From: Auanema rhodensis
Lineage: Eukaryota > Nematoda > Chromadorea > Rhabditida > Rhabditidae
Length of the DNA: 64,000 bases
Direction: 5' to 3'
NCBI GenBank assembly: GCA_964057225.1
Contig: OZ059894.1
Coordinates: 7,946,131-8,010,130, forward strand
In this document: piece by piece, positions 1-15,000 of the stretch
How positions within the stretch are numbered: the first letter of the stretch is position 1
Layout: every line of letters begins with the position of its first letter
The notes under the pieces: generated by a model
Databases searched by the model: none
Told to the model about the DNA's origin: nothing
What the model saw: only the letters and a program-made list of their open reading frames with translations
Program-made: the position numbers and the translations under genes

Positions 1-3000
1 AGAAATTTAGAAAGTTTGGGGAAAAGCCTACCAGCATCTGATAACTTCGTTTACTTTCTGGAGCAAAAGCACAGACACATATACAACTCGCTAATGCATC
101 AGTTAGAACACAGAAAGTGTTCGGGTCATCACGATAACAAAGATCCAAAGCTTTCAATGGTTTCTCATATGGAACAAGCCCAAGAATATCGAATTGATCC
201 GAATCATCTCCCATTGTTTCCATTTTGTGAAGCAGATTGAAATAATACTGAAAGAAAATGGTAATGAAGTAAAATACTTTTCATAAAACGGTACTTTAGC
301 TTTCACTTTCATTGGATTTATATCGAAATCGCTTGAGTTTGTATCAAGAATATTAGCTACTGATCCACACATTTGCAATAAGAAAGGCTTTCTATAAAGA
401 ATGTTATATTAGAATTTTATAAATTATTAAAATTTAAAAACCTGTGAAGAAGATAGAATTGTCTACACATAAACTCGACTACAGAACAGAAAACTCGATT
501 AGTTTGTCGTTGACTGTAGCAACGGAGTATTGTGGGCATGATAAGGAAGAAGCCTTGACTAGCAAACAAGGTATTAAAGTGGATGGATATAGAGATGTAT
601 GTAGCGGCACATCTTCGTAAGATCAGTAAATCTTCACAATGCATTATCATTATTCCATTTACCTGGAAAATTCGAATGAAACACAGGATTTTACCTAGGG
701 ATTGGCTGAAGGAAGCATTAACGGATCAAGCAAAATCCGGGCTTCTAACAAAGAGTCTGGGCAAGGCACCAGTCCCACCCTGATTCTTATACTTATGAAC
801 AAGACTTACAACGTTAATGAAGAGATGTAGATCAGCAAACATGAAAGCATTTTCCATTTTCTCAAACATATCAGCCATGAGCTTGGCCCAAGTAAATTTG
901 TGCATTTCTTCCATAACTTTCAGCTCATTACCCATAGAACCATGATGCATTCCAAAACATGTTTCTAAGCTTTTACGTGGAAAAGATGGTAAATGTGTCA
1001 ACTCATCATGAAGGAAAAAGATACGTTGAGCAATCTGGTGAGAGAAAAGAAATATTATAAAACTTTGAATCAACTTCTTACCACATGCTGAGGACTGTAT
1101 TTAAGAATACTATGAGTTAATAAAACTTTTCCAACTTCAATGAAACGTTGATTGAATGCTGTATTTTTCATCTTTAAAGCTGCTTGTTCAGGATCCATTT
1201 TAACCAGCGTTAATTGAGGATAAAATGAACGATGGAAAAAATAATAATCTCTGAAAATTATAAAAATTATGGTTAAGTTTATAATTAAATATAGTTAATA
1301 CCGAACGTAAGCCGATGGTAAATGAATCTGGCCTGTTTTCGTGTCAGTTAGATAATAGAAGTTTACATCAACTCCTTCGATATTGAAAAATTCTAAACTG
1401 TCACTGAAAAAACAAAATATAAGTGATGGATGTGGAAAATGAAGCCAAACCTCAGAATCTGTTGAAACTGGGTATCCTCGTGAACGGGGAATTGACTTGG
1501 AATTCCACCAAGGCCGGAATCTGGACCGTGCACTATAATTTTTTTAGCTGATGGAACATTAGCTGTGATCATCAAAGCTTGCTAAAAGAAAATTTGTTGA
1601 AATTTTGATTGAAATTTGTCTAGAAATTCTTACATCACATTGCTCTTTCTTGAGAGTTTGTTTCAAATCTTTGAAGAATATTCCATGTACATTTGGAGCC
1701 AAAATCCATGTAAGAGATAATGCCATTCCAAGAGCTTTATCTGAGCCATCACATTGTGCTCGAACGTAATGCATTACAAATCCAAACTAAAAAAGCAAAA
1801 TGGTGTTTGATTATATCATATAATTATATTTTTTAATATTATTTGTTAAATTGTAATTATAAGTATTAACCAGATAGATATATGTTTGTATACTTTATGT
1901 GAAACCTACAAAATATTACTTTCGTTATACTGTTATGCATAAACTTTGAGCTGATAACAAACTTTACATTATAATTATATTTCGAAGAATACTTACCAAA
2001 TAATTCAATAAACTGCATGCAACTTGACTAGGTAACGGATTAAAACGAAGAATCAATTTACGTAATAATGACATGAGATGCTCCTGAAATAAGAAAAACA
2101 TTATCGAAGAATGAAGTTAAAATCATAATTATAACATAGGGTTAGTATAATTGATACAAATACAGCTTAGGTAATATTGTTATAACACTTAAAGCATTTT
2201 TGAATAATCGGCATTTTATCTTTTACATGCAATTAACCAACAAACAATCAACGTTTGTTTAATATGGTTGTAGTTAATACGAAGCAACTACACATAATTA
2301 AGTTTATTTGTTGTAAACTTTACTTAAATTATGTTGATTATATATTCAAGCATAGGTATGTTATAAATTCAGCCAACGAGCCAACACATGGATTATGATG
2401 TTAAGGGGATGAGGCAGGAGGGGGGGGGGACAAAACAAATAATTAGTTGTATTACATAGGTTATAGTATATCAATCAATGTGAATGGAATAGTTATGTGA
2501 ATATTAGGTAATAACGGTAAGCACATGCTATTCTCTTTTATGTTTTTTATTTTACTTACATAATTATCTGTTGGTCGATATTCTGGGTTTACTTGCTGAA
2601 AGAGTTTATAATGGAAAACATATATATTAATTATAATGGGATATATTATAGAAATTATCTTTTTTTTTTCATTTGGTAATTATATATTATTTTACCAAAT
2701 TAAAAATAAATAAAGTTACTATACCTGACGTTCACGGTTTGTAAGTTTTTCCAAGAAATGACGAAGAAACAGGGATGGCTCTTCAACGATACATGTCCAA
2801 ATTATTTTTTTAGCAACATCACCAACTGAAATATACAAATATATTAATTATATTAATTATATGTATAATATACCGGATAATCCACATTTATCAACCTGAG
2901 GGTCATCTAAAAGCTCAATAATCATTGGAACAGCACTTAGAAGACTGGATGGAAATAATGGTTGAGCCACTGGTAAAATATGACGATTACCATGATGAGC

Positions 3001-6000
3001 TGTTTCAGATTCTGAAGATAATAATAAAATATTAAAAGTTATAAAGATATCGAACCTTCTTGTGGTTCATTCTGATGATGAAACAATGCTGGCTCGTAAG
3101 CTGCAACTGATACAACAGCAGATCCTCGAAGGCGAAACTGTTGACGTTGTTCACATTGACGTTCCTCAGCATCACGAACAGCTCGTTTAACCATTTCTTG
3201 TTTCTGTTTTCTTCTGGTTCGTGTCATGGTCATGATAGTTTGAGACTGAAAATGAAAAGTTTATAATGTATATATGAATTGGTAAGTCTCACGGTTGCAT
3301 GCTCTTCTTCTTTCAGAGATAACTCTTCAATTTTTGTTTTCGAGTGAGGCATCCAAGGAGGATCAACTACAGGTAGTTGACTCTGACCGATTGGTGGCGA
3401 TGGCAGTGTGAAGTCAATACCAGGCGGAGGAACTTTGAATGATGTTTGAGCTCCATCTTCCATTTTGAGCCAAACATGATAACGATTTCTCCATAATGCA
3501 TAGAATCTGAAAATATTTATTTGAGAAAAAACCTAAGAAGTTTAAGATAACCTTTGTATTGCTGCTGTTCGTTCTGAAGCATTAGGTGATTTCAATGCAT
3601 CTTTTACAATCCGTAAAGAATCTTCTGGTCTTCGTACACAAGCCAAGATGAACATTGAAGCAGCACTAGTAACAACATGTGGATCTTCGTTTAGTAAAAG
3701 CTTCCATGATACTTCAATCATCATCTTATATTGATCTGATGATAATAGAAGTGCGCTCTTTAATGCTGTCGATAATGGAGTATGTACAAGATTAAGGACC
3801 TTAAAGTTATATAATTATTATATTAATTATATAATTATAAGATATATATACCAAGCAATTTATATAATCAAGCATTGGCCTGTTCACATCAGTATCTTTC
3901 TCATCGACAATCTGATCAGATTGACGATCTTGCTCCATACTTGCTTTCTTAACCACATCTTCTTTTTCTTTTTCCTTTTCACGTTCACGTTCTTGCATCA
4001 TTTTTTCCATCAGTAATGCCTGAATAAGGTATAAAATTAGTTTTAATCTAAGAGCAAGTGATGAGCCGACTTTGATAGCTTTACTGGCACATTCTGTATT
4101 CTGTCCCACCATAGCTGATTCTCTTCTAGGAAGTACAGATGACTGCCGTGAGTGTACAGACTGAAGAAAAACATAATAAGTTGATGTATATAAAGATTGA
4201 AAGCTAATTCTCTACAAGGTTTGCAGGTGTATAAGGTGAGCACATCAGCTAAAACTCATCAAAAAACACGTGATGATGTGAAAGCATAAATGAACTGTTA
4301 GGGAAATTTCAATATTTAAAAATAAAGCGGAAAAATTATTATTTTTCTTCAATTAGCTCAGAAGAAACGGAAATTGAAAATAGCGTTACACTCTAGCTAA
4401 AAACATTTCATATTGAAAAGAAAATGAAAAAAAACCGCATAACACAAGCAAAGTTCAACCGTTATAGATGGAAATTTGAAGGAAAAATAAAAGAAAAAGA
4501 GAAAAGAAATTGGTGTAAAGTATGTCTAAGGGTTTGATAAACACAGATTCTTAATTCTTTAAAAAAAGAATTTTTATGAATTCTAGTTGTATGGATAAAG
4601 GAGGGAAAACTAGTCAGCCTGCTTACGTTAGGAGGCGGTTTCTTTGGTGCTTGCTGAGAATGCTGAAATGTTTTGTTTCTAAGATTTAAGAGAGATTCTC
4701 TTTAACCCATAAACCCTTTTCAAATTAAAATATAAACTATTCTCTTTTTAATGTAAAATTGAATTTAGAATTTGTTCTGAAAAGTTATGTAAAATAGAAA
4801 GCAACGAACTCGACGCATGGCATTCTGTTCCGTTTGATAACGATCCATTAACAGTTTTCGCTTATCAACTCGTGTTTTGATTAACCTTAAAGTTTTTATT
4901 TATGATGTTCATATTTTATTTCAAACCTTTTCTGGCCATACAGAGTACCTAAAGCTTCAGTTACTCTATAGCATTGACGATGGACACGTTGGAAGCATCG
5001 TGAGCTACAGTATCCTTCATGCGTACAATTCAAATCAAATGAATTAGCCATCTTGATAACAACCTAAAACAACATATTGCAACTTTTCATGACTTATTTT
5101 CAAATTTAATACCTTAATCCAAGGTAAATTATTTAACATATGCTGCTCATCATCATCCAAGTTGCTCTTTTGAACTGGTTGCTGACCATAGCCACTTCCA
5201 TGTTGCGAACTTGGATGACTAGCCTATAATATAACATAAAATAATAATAATAATGCGTTCTTGAATTCAGTTGTAAATAAAACATACGTTCTCAGATGGT
5301 GATTGTAATGGAGCTTCGTCAGTAGCTTTCAAAGAATCGCGTGCAGCCAGTGGAATAACTGCAAATTCAACTGTTTTATGAAAATTATAATAAATATGAT
5401 AATGTTTCTAAGGGATAAAGTTGTTCTAGAAGGTTAGATAATCGAATATAACATGCTATGATGTACATATATACATAATAATGAGAAATCGAACACATCT
5501 ACACACATATGAATGAAAAAACAGTTGAAACTTAAAGATGGTGCTAACGAATTTTCTGTTTTTCATATTGAACATTGAGTGCTGAGCAGGCTGTGCTGGG
5601 AAAAGATTTGTGATTGAGTTTGTGATGGAATACGAGGTATGTAAATGGTAAAAAAGGATTTCGGACACAATAGGTTGTTGGAGTGAATAATCAGCATAAT
5701 CAACTAGATAATCCAGAGTTATGCTATCACCTTCTTGAAAAAGCATTCCAGCTTGCAGCGTGGCGATTGCTGCTCGCAGGTTGAAAGGAGAACCGTCGGC
5801 ACTGCCGGTGGCAGCTGGGCTTGGTGCCGGAGCACCAGGACCACCATCAGCCTGAGGCTTACGTTCTGTAGAGAAAGAAACAAAGATAATAAAACGATTA
5901 AGAATTAATGAGAGAGCAAGATAAGGAAAATGAATAGAGGAAAAAGAGTGGAAGAGATATTTTTCTAAATAAAACCTAAAAGCATAACTAAAAGTTGGAA

Positions 6001-9000
6001 CAAAAAGTGAGCAGAAAAAAACGCCAAGGACATGTTAGAAATTGTTTTTTGAAACTTTCTTGAAAATGTTTAAATGAGAAAACACTGATAAAGCTTACCA
6101 TCACCTCGATCATCACCTTCTTCCAATGTGCTCTGAGGTTGTTTAGAAGCTTTACGCATTCTGAAGAACAAATAAAATAAAAATAAGTGATGCTAACTGA
6201 GCATATATGATTCTGAAACTTTAAAACATACCTAAAACTTCGTCTTTTATGGCTACTTTCTAAGGATGGTTGTGTGCCCATCGGAGAGCCACGTTTAAGG
6301 AGACGTTGTCGTCCAGCCGCAATTCGTCTTCCTTCAATAAACAAATACTTCAATGAAAATTAAATTGGAAAATTGGAAAAAAAACAATAGAAAAAAGGAA
6401 ATAATCTTAAAAATTTGAATTCTTTTATGTAGAAGAAATCAAAATATGTCTGTATAAGGACAATAAGAGCCTCATAATCATTACGTTAATTCAAGCTAAA
6501 GCTCACGCGACACAATGTAAACAGAATGAAGCGAACACAGCAATGGGTTAGAACACTTTAAACACTCCATTAAAAAAAAATCTTTAAAAGATAATATCAT
6601 TCACTTTTTCGAAAACAAAAACTTTAAAAAAATCATTTAAATATGATTTTTTTAGCTTCAAAGTCAATGATTTATCAATTAAAACAAGTATAATTAACTC
6701 AATAAATTTACTATTAAATATGATTAAAATATAATATTCAAAAAAAAATTTAAAAATGTTCATAACTTATTCATAAATAACTTTTTTTTAATTTAAAAAT
6801 TTAAAATTATAGAAGTAAAAATTATAAATAGAGACACAAATCATCGTCATGATAGTATCTAACCTGATTGATGAGTCGTATCTGGAACGTATGTCGTTGA
6901 TTTGGTAGATCCATGAGCTGAGCCAATAGATTCCTCATGTGTTGATTGACGTGAGAAGAGACGAGCACTGAGTGACGGTGGTCGAACTGCTGGGCACAAA
7001 ACAATCAACATGATACAGAAGGCATGCTTAGCGTTTCAGATTCATTTTTCTGATATCAAAACAAGCCCCAACGAATGGCTATGCAAACGAAACGTTTGAA
7101 GCAATCGATTACAAATCTTCAGAAGTAAAATCTGATAATCAGATTGGTTTAGAATCAGAAGCATTTTTAAAGCTAATCGTTAAATCGATGAAACGGCAAA
7201 ATCTCGAGCACCAACCAGATCAGGCACAAAAAAAAAACAAAAAAAAAAGATTAGTTAAGCATGTTAGTCAGGCAAAAAAATGTAAAAAAAAACAAATATC
7301 TTGTACGAGTAAGCATGTAAATTAAAAAAAAAGCAGGTAATTTGTTTTTCTAAAGGGTGAGAATTAAAAAAAATTAAAAATTTTTAGATCTAATAACTAT
7401 AAAAACTAAATAAAAAATTGTTTAAAAAAATTTAAAACTAAGATGAATTAATTAAAAATAATTGCTTTCAACTATAACTATGTATAGTTTATACTATATA
7501 CTTTTAATAAATTCATCCAAAATTTAAAAGCTTATTAACAAAAAAAAGTTTTCGATACAAATGAGAATGAGCAGCCAATATGTGTAAGAACAAGTTTTAT
7601 CTTATCATAAAACTTGAGCTTATTGAGATCTTTGAAATTATTTTAATGAAAATTTACCTTTTTTGTCAACGACAATCTCATCAATTGTATCTTTAGAGCC
7701 TCTTGGCGAATCTTCTTCAGCTGTTGATAAGCTGATTCTTCGTTCACGTTCATTCACTGTAACGAATTTAAACTTGAACAAAATGCTCATATTCTAAAAA
7801 ACTTACAATGAATAGATGAATTCATATCAGCAATACTACTTATTGAGCCTTGAGCATTAAATGTATTTGATAGAATAGACCAACGGCGATGAGATAATAG
7901 CTTATCCCAACCCGAAACTGCTTGCCCCTGAACATCCTGTCGATGAATTGATTTTTAAAAATTAAAAAAACAATTACCTTATTATTCTTGGCTCGAGGAA
8001 TTGTTCGGAATGTTTCTCTTAGAAATGCTGTAATTTCTTGTAAAAGTAGCATTGCTATCATCTGAAGACATGGTGGACACTTTTCCCCAGCAATATCATT
8101 AACCAAAGCTACAAATAACTTTTAAATAAATAATTATATAGTTAATTACCATCATCAAAATAATCTTCCATTGAATCATACATTTTTAATTCTTTCTTAT
8201 CTCGATTTTCAATATTCTCTAGTTCTTTTGATAATTGTTCACCAACCTAAAAATTATTTGTTAACCATATCATATAAATTACTACTCACATGTAATGCCC
8301 ATTGATAAAAGTATCGCCCAGCAGATCGCTGTAATGAGTGCATACGACGAGTTGCTGAAGGTGTTCCTCGATTGGCTAGTGGACCTCCTAACGACATGGT
8401 ACGATGATGTCCTGATCGAATCCATTCTGGCCATTGACCCCGATTACATCTGGACACGAAATGACAACATTCTAACAAAAGACTGGCTCGAGCTAATACT
8501 GGTGATTTCTGAAATATTTCGAGATTTAGTTACAAAATAATATGAAAAATGATGCATACTAGATGAAGTAGAGCTGCAATAAGAGGTGGATCCGGAAAAG
8601 TCCCAGGTCTTGCTGTTTCCAATAAAAATGCAAATCGACGTGCTCCTTCTAATATTCCTTTTACACTCAACATTACTGGAGCTGGTATCATCACTCCCCA
8701 TAAGCACATATTGCCTTTTGCTGAAAACAATCACTAGTTAAATGCGTCTATATACTGGTTTTCTTCTATCTCTACCACCCTTCTCTTTGTTGACAATGGA
8801 TACTATGCAGTACGCTGAGCGCGCCAACATGTTACGAGTAAGACAGGCTAGCAATGTAGGCGAGATGGCCGAGCGGTCTAAGGCGCTGGTTTTAGGCACC
8901 AGTCTCCTCGGAGGCGTGGGTTCGAATCCCACTCTCGTCAGCTGTTTTGCATTTTTTGATTTGGGGTTTAAGATATTGTTATAACATTATTATACATAAT

Positions 9001-12000
9001 TCCAATATTTTGATATCAATTCATGTAGTTCTTACCATCGATTGGTCCTTTTATCTGTTGTTTTCTGAATGATTCTCTGTTCACACGTTTCGAAAAATCT
9101 ATTTCCTAAAAAATAAAAAACTTTTAATTTATTATATATAATTTTGTACCGTGCAGTCATCTGCAGCTTCAGAATCCGAAAAATCGTCGTCTGCATTATC
9201 AGCTTTTGTTGTTTTGAGCAAATTAAAGGCTAGAATGATTTGTAGACATTTTAGTTCTTTTCATCCGAAGCTTACCAAAGTGTAGTTTTGGAGCACTTTT
9301 CTTTTTGAGAGCTGAAGGTGGAACTAAAGGAGATACAGAATCATCCATTGAAGATACTGTTCGTGGAGTAGATGGAGAAGAATCAGCATCAGAATCATCC
9401 TGTCCACTCTACAATACATAAATCATTAACAATGAATATCAAGTATTTCGTGTTATATATTGTAAGTTTTGTCCGAAGCAACTTTCTTCAGACTTTAAAC
9501 ATCAATCGCTAGATAAAACATTATTTTTGGAAACGCTATCGGCCCATGTAGTATAGTGGTTAGTACCCCACGTTGTGGCCGTGGTGACACAGGTTCGATT
9601 CCTGTCATGGGCAATTCTTTTCCCAATTGACACATTTCTTTTAATTTTTTCTTAAATTAAATAAGAGATCGCTCACCCTCTCCTTTTTTTTGAATAATCC
9701 CCTTCTTAAGCTGGCTTCTCCTTTATAAGTTGGAGGAGCTAAACCAGATGGACTACTCTTTCCACTATATTCATCTTTTCGTGTTATTTCCGCACTATAA
9801 TAGCTAATATCAGTAATTTGTGAAATCTATTTAAACCTTTCAACAATTGGATTCTTGTCAATAGCATCAAGCAACGCAGATAGGCCAACTCTTCGAAATG
9901 GGTTACCATGTTGTTCTTGCACATAGTTAACCAGCATTCGTATATCTTGTAATAAGCTCTGGAAAAAGACTTATCGTATTAGATGTAAGTTTTATATGTG
10001 TGATACCATGTTTTCGGGCTGTTCTAACTGTTCAGATATATCTGATAACTTTGTTGTGAGATTTTTAAAAGTTGCGGAAACCATTCGACCTTCGATGCCC
10101 TTGTCTCGTTCATTGAATCGATTACGATAAGATGGTAAGCATTCAGATGATCTTCGCGTTTCTTGAGCTGAAAAGAAAATTGAAAGAGGTTCATGTACAA
10201 TTATATCTTACGAGGAAATTCTGATCGGCAAAATGCTGTAATTGAATGAAGTAAATCTAAAACTTGTTGACAAGAGTTTTCTTCTACATATGACATGATG
10301 ATACGCTTGAACTTTTCCTACAAATTATAATACAAATGTAAATAACTCTATTCATTTGATGAACCTGTTCTAATTTTTCCAAACTAGCAAGAACCGTCTT
10401 AGCTTTAACCCGTAAAAAATCGCCTTGTTGGCTTTTGACACCGTCGTTACACCCGTGTGGACAACCAAGTGAGAGATAAATTCTATAAAAAATAAAATAT
10501 TATTAATGAATATAGAAAAAAGTTTGAAATTACCTGAATACCATATGTGTTAATTGAGTAAAAAATGTTTCTGTTTGGTCAGCTTGCGTTCGAATAAGTG
10601 TATCGGCTATATTTAATGCTAATTCACAATGTCGAACAACAAAAGAACGTTCCATAACCTATATATAACTATAATATATTTTATTCAATTATAGATTTTA
10701 CCTGATTAATAGTTTGAACAATTACAGTCAAGCTAATTTGACCGTTTTTCTCAATAAAGTTTGAACTTCCTAATGCTTCAGGATAATATTGAGCTTTCAT
10801 TAGATTTGGTGTTGGTAGTGGTTTCTCCTTATCCAGAGATTTTGAAGAGATATTACTTATTGAACCACTATCATCCCGAATAGAAAGACCTTCTACTGAA
10901 TTGTTAAGAGATGGATCACTTCTGAAAAAGAACAAAAAAGTATGAAACGATGAAAACATGAAAATTTACCTGTTTCGTTCTCGTTTTTGTAAAGCATTTA
11001 AACTAGATCTTCTCACTTGATTTCCATAAACGGGTGCTAATGCGTTATCACTAGATTTTCTTCTGAATATTTAAATATTTATAATAATTATTTAAAATAT
11101 AAATTATTATATTTAATTTAGTAAAGCTATTAATTCCTACCTTCCTTCCGTAAAAGCAACTTTTAATCGTGAACGATCATCTTCCTGTTTTAACTGGAAA
11201 TCATCCCACGTTGGATTCTGATATTCAATATCAATCTGAAAAAAAATATATAGTTATATATAAGTAAAAGATAATTTATTCCATACTCCTATCGACGGCT
11301 TCTTTTCTCCACTAGGTAATGAGTTACTTCGATTCCTAGGACTATTTTTAGAGACATGTGCTTGAATCTCTTCTAGACGATTTAAAAGATATTTCAACCC
11401 CCAATACACTCCTGGCTCGCTCCAATGAGTTACTAGCAATGCTCTTATAACAGCAACATCAAAGAAGGTTGCAGTCTGAAAACACAAGCCAAGTTAGTTA
11501 CAATTCGAATTGAAGATTCATGTTCTTATACCATTGGGTCATATGATGATATTTCTTCAATTTCATCTTCAGTTCCTTCACCACTCCGTTGACGAAATGC
11601 TTAAAAGATATTATAAATGAAGATTATAAGAAATGTGAATACTCACGTTCAACACGTTTAGTATCCGAAGTCTTAGCGACTGGTGCTGGAGCTGGTTTAG
11701 CATACGGAACAGGTACAACAGTCTGTTGACTGCTAGTTGAGTTCGTTTCATCCATAGTAGAAGCTAAAAATATAACAAACTTACAAAGACTGTAATTACA
11801 TTGACACAATGAACCTCTTGTCAGAACTAATGGTGGAGCTTCATTGGCAATGATTCGCAAATTGGATTTCGTCTTGCATTCACACACTCCAACGACAGTT
11901 TTACTTCGATATACTACATTACCACAATTATCACATACAACCTAAAAGATATTACAAAGATATTCACAAAATAAATAAAAATATAATATTACTTGACAAG

Positions 12001-15000
12001 TTGAATCTCTGCTATCTCCTGGTTCTACAGAAATTCCACTACATATATCATTTAATTGAACTAAAGGAGCATCATCGGAACAAAAGACGCCGGACATTGA
12101 GTGATCTTCTACAAAACGTAATGCAGCTTCCATCTCATCCATCATCTTCAATGATGTTTCCGAAGCTAAAAACACGCAAAAAACATTTTTGGCATTAAAA
12201 CTAAAGATGGAAACAAGCAGAACAAACTTGAAAAACATTCACATTTGTCAGAATAATGAATAATAATTAGAATAAGACAAAAAACTAACTTGGAGAGATA
12301 TCGAAAGCATTAGTTGTATTGCTTTTACATATTCGATGTCTTGTCTCTTGTGCTAACTCATTTGCCTGTATAAGAAATAATAGTTAAGAGAGAATCTCCA
12401 TATTTCATTAAACCTTATATTCACTAACACTTCTAACAATTGAGGTAACGGGTAGTTTTGAGCTAATTCCTACATCTATGAGTAAAGCTTGTGGAGGCTC
12501 TGGCGGTCGTGGCGGTGGAGCAATATGCTGCCTAAATATATGAACATGATTAGCATAATATTCTACTTATAACATACTGTGCTTGCATTTTTTGTTCTTG
12601 CAATTCTTTTTGCTTCTGTAGCTCCCGTTTTCTCTTTTCGCTGAGTACTCGTTCATCACTTCTTGGAGGTTTTGGTGGTGGAACAATAGACGGCCTACGA
12701 GTCCTAGTTTCTTCTTCGCCTATAAACAAGAAAATAAATAAATTTATATTTATTTGAATAGTTTACCCAAATATACTCCTTGATTCTGTTGCTTTGTAGT
12801 ACTACTTTGCCATCGATTGAACTGAACAACCGGAAGCTCATCTTTTCGTTGTTTTACGGGAGCACAAAAACACCAAACTTCTGGAGCACGATGCTGTAAA
12901 CGAAGAAATATTATGAAAATAATAGAATTATTAAATATAATGAATGATATAGCAACAACCAGTCTTAATGGAAATAAATTGGAAAAGCATTTTTAATATT
13001 TACGTGAAAGCCACGTAAACATTAGCATAGAAAGGTTGTGAGTAAACAAAGAAATCAAAATTAGCATAGCGTCCATGCCTATGACAATACTTCAAGTAGA
13101 TCATAATATCAAGCCATCTTAAGAGAGACAAAAACTTGAGAAAGAGAGGTGAGAGAGAGAGAGAGAGAGAAAGAGAAAGAGTTAAAACTATGCTTATATC
13201 ATAACAACTGTATAACTAACCTGCCATAACGCTTGCCAAATTTTAAGACCACTTTCTAATCGTATATTAGATGATATGTCTTCTTCTTTAATTTCATCAC
13301 ATAATGGAGTTATTAAGTATACAAATAATTGGATAGATGATAATGAAAATAAACCCTGATTTCTTGGTGAAGTAGATTCTTCTTCCTTAATATATTATAA
13401 TAATAAAATATAAGTAACTTATAGCTAGTGAACAACTTACGTCTTCACCTGAATTTTCTGAGCATTCTGAAGCAGCATCTAATAGCATCCAATGTAAAAT
13501 ATATAAAATTTTCTGTAGTGATGTGGGCATGCCCTTCTGGCCAAGATTTGCATCCAAAAGTGATCCACAGCACTGAAATATAAGTAATATTATAGAACTT
13601 TATTAAGTAATTTCACCTGTATCACATGAGGTAGAGCTGCTCGTACAAGCTTCCATCGACTGACGCTAGCCAAGGCATCAGATAGAGATGGTGAAAGACC
13701 ATGAAGTATATTCTGTACAACTACTCGCTCAAATGTCTGAAATATTTTTAGATAAAGAAAATCTTTTTTTCTTCAATTTTTTGATATCCCTACTGAAAAA
13801 AAATTCTTTGAAAAAGAAATTAGTTTGTGAAAAATTTCATCGTTTTTTGTGTTTCATAGATTGTCAGAAGATATTCCTACTTATCACACACGCTTTTTTC
13901 ATTTTAGATGACCACAACCATGATCAAATTTGTCTTTCTACATGGATTATATGCTGTTCTCAAGTTTTCTCTATGTATAATCCTTCAAACAATCATTGTT
14001 GCTCGCTTTTTTGGAACGGAGAAGTAGCTGCAGTCCCCATTCGGAATGTTGGTCTGTTCATCCGTGGCTCATCTGTTTCACTTCTTTCACTGACTCTCCT
14101 AGTCCCACATCTTTGTTGCCTTTTTCTCTCTTTCACTCTCTGATATTCTCGTTTTCTTTCAATTTCTGTGCTACTCTATACCCTCCCCCACATTTTATTA
14201 TTGGCTCTGATGTCGTTTTCGTCTTTTCGTCTTCTCTTTCCAATATGATGGTCCTCATCCATGTCCCCAGAGGCTCTTCTAGTTCAACGACAAGAGGAAC
14301 CGGCATACCACTTCAGCATCGAAATTTATACACATAGAAAATGGTCTAAAAGCTGCTGATTTTTCTTCTACTTGTATGCTTTCTTCCCCTGAGTCTGGCA
14401 CTCATATGTCGAAAGAATTGCAGACGAACATGCTGGCAAGAAACAAAATGAAACAAATAGCTTTATGACGACGTTTGAATTACACAGAACCAGCCACTTC
14501 TATGGCTATCAAGTGTGACTAACTATGTTGAAGTAAAAACACATCATCACCTCCCTCCATTTTTCGATGTCGCTATTTGACGTCAAAGTACGGGTTCATG
14601 GCATTCATCAACGACTGATGAACTGAAGCTATGGTTTCTGGCGAAGAGTGTGCCAACGTCGGGATGAAGTCAATTTCCGCTGCCGACCTTTCTGTCCGGA
14701 AATGTGGTCTGTGAGGATTGTATGAATTTGAGAGTCAGCAAGCTGTCAAGATTCAAATATGTTTCATCTTCTCAACAATCTGCATACGAAGTGAGAATGG
14801 GATGAGTCCTCTAGACGCTTAACCGATCAAACTTTGCACATTTCGATAGTATCAATGAAAGTGTCAGCTGCTTAAGTTGACAAAGTAATTGCAATATTGA
14901 GTTTCTTTAAGAATTAAAAGTTATTTTGAATGAATCATCAAGTTTTCTTTTCATCATACTTCATAGGAAATTTCATTGAAGATAGTGCAAATCAAAGAGT

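Noticed and set aside
2405-2430. G-run in an intron as a possible G-quadruplex
   Set aside because: A single G9-10 tract with only short neighbours; four separate G-tracts are not present.
8742-8984. 80-codon plus-strand ORF with GEMAERSKALVLGTSLLGGV
   Set aside because: This is the well-known false translation of a tRNA-Leu gene; the cloverleaf at 8859-8940 explains it.
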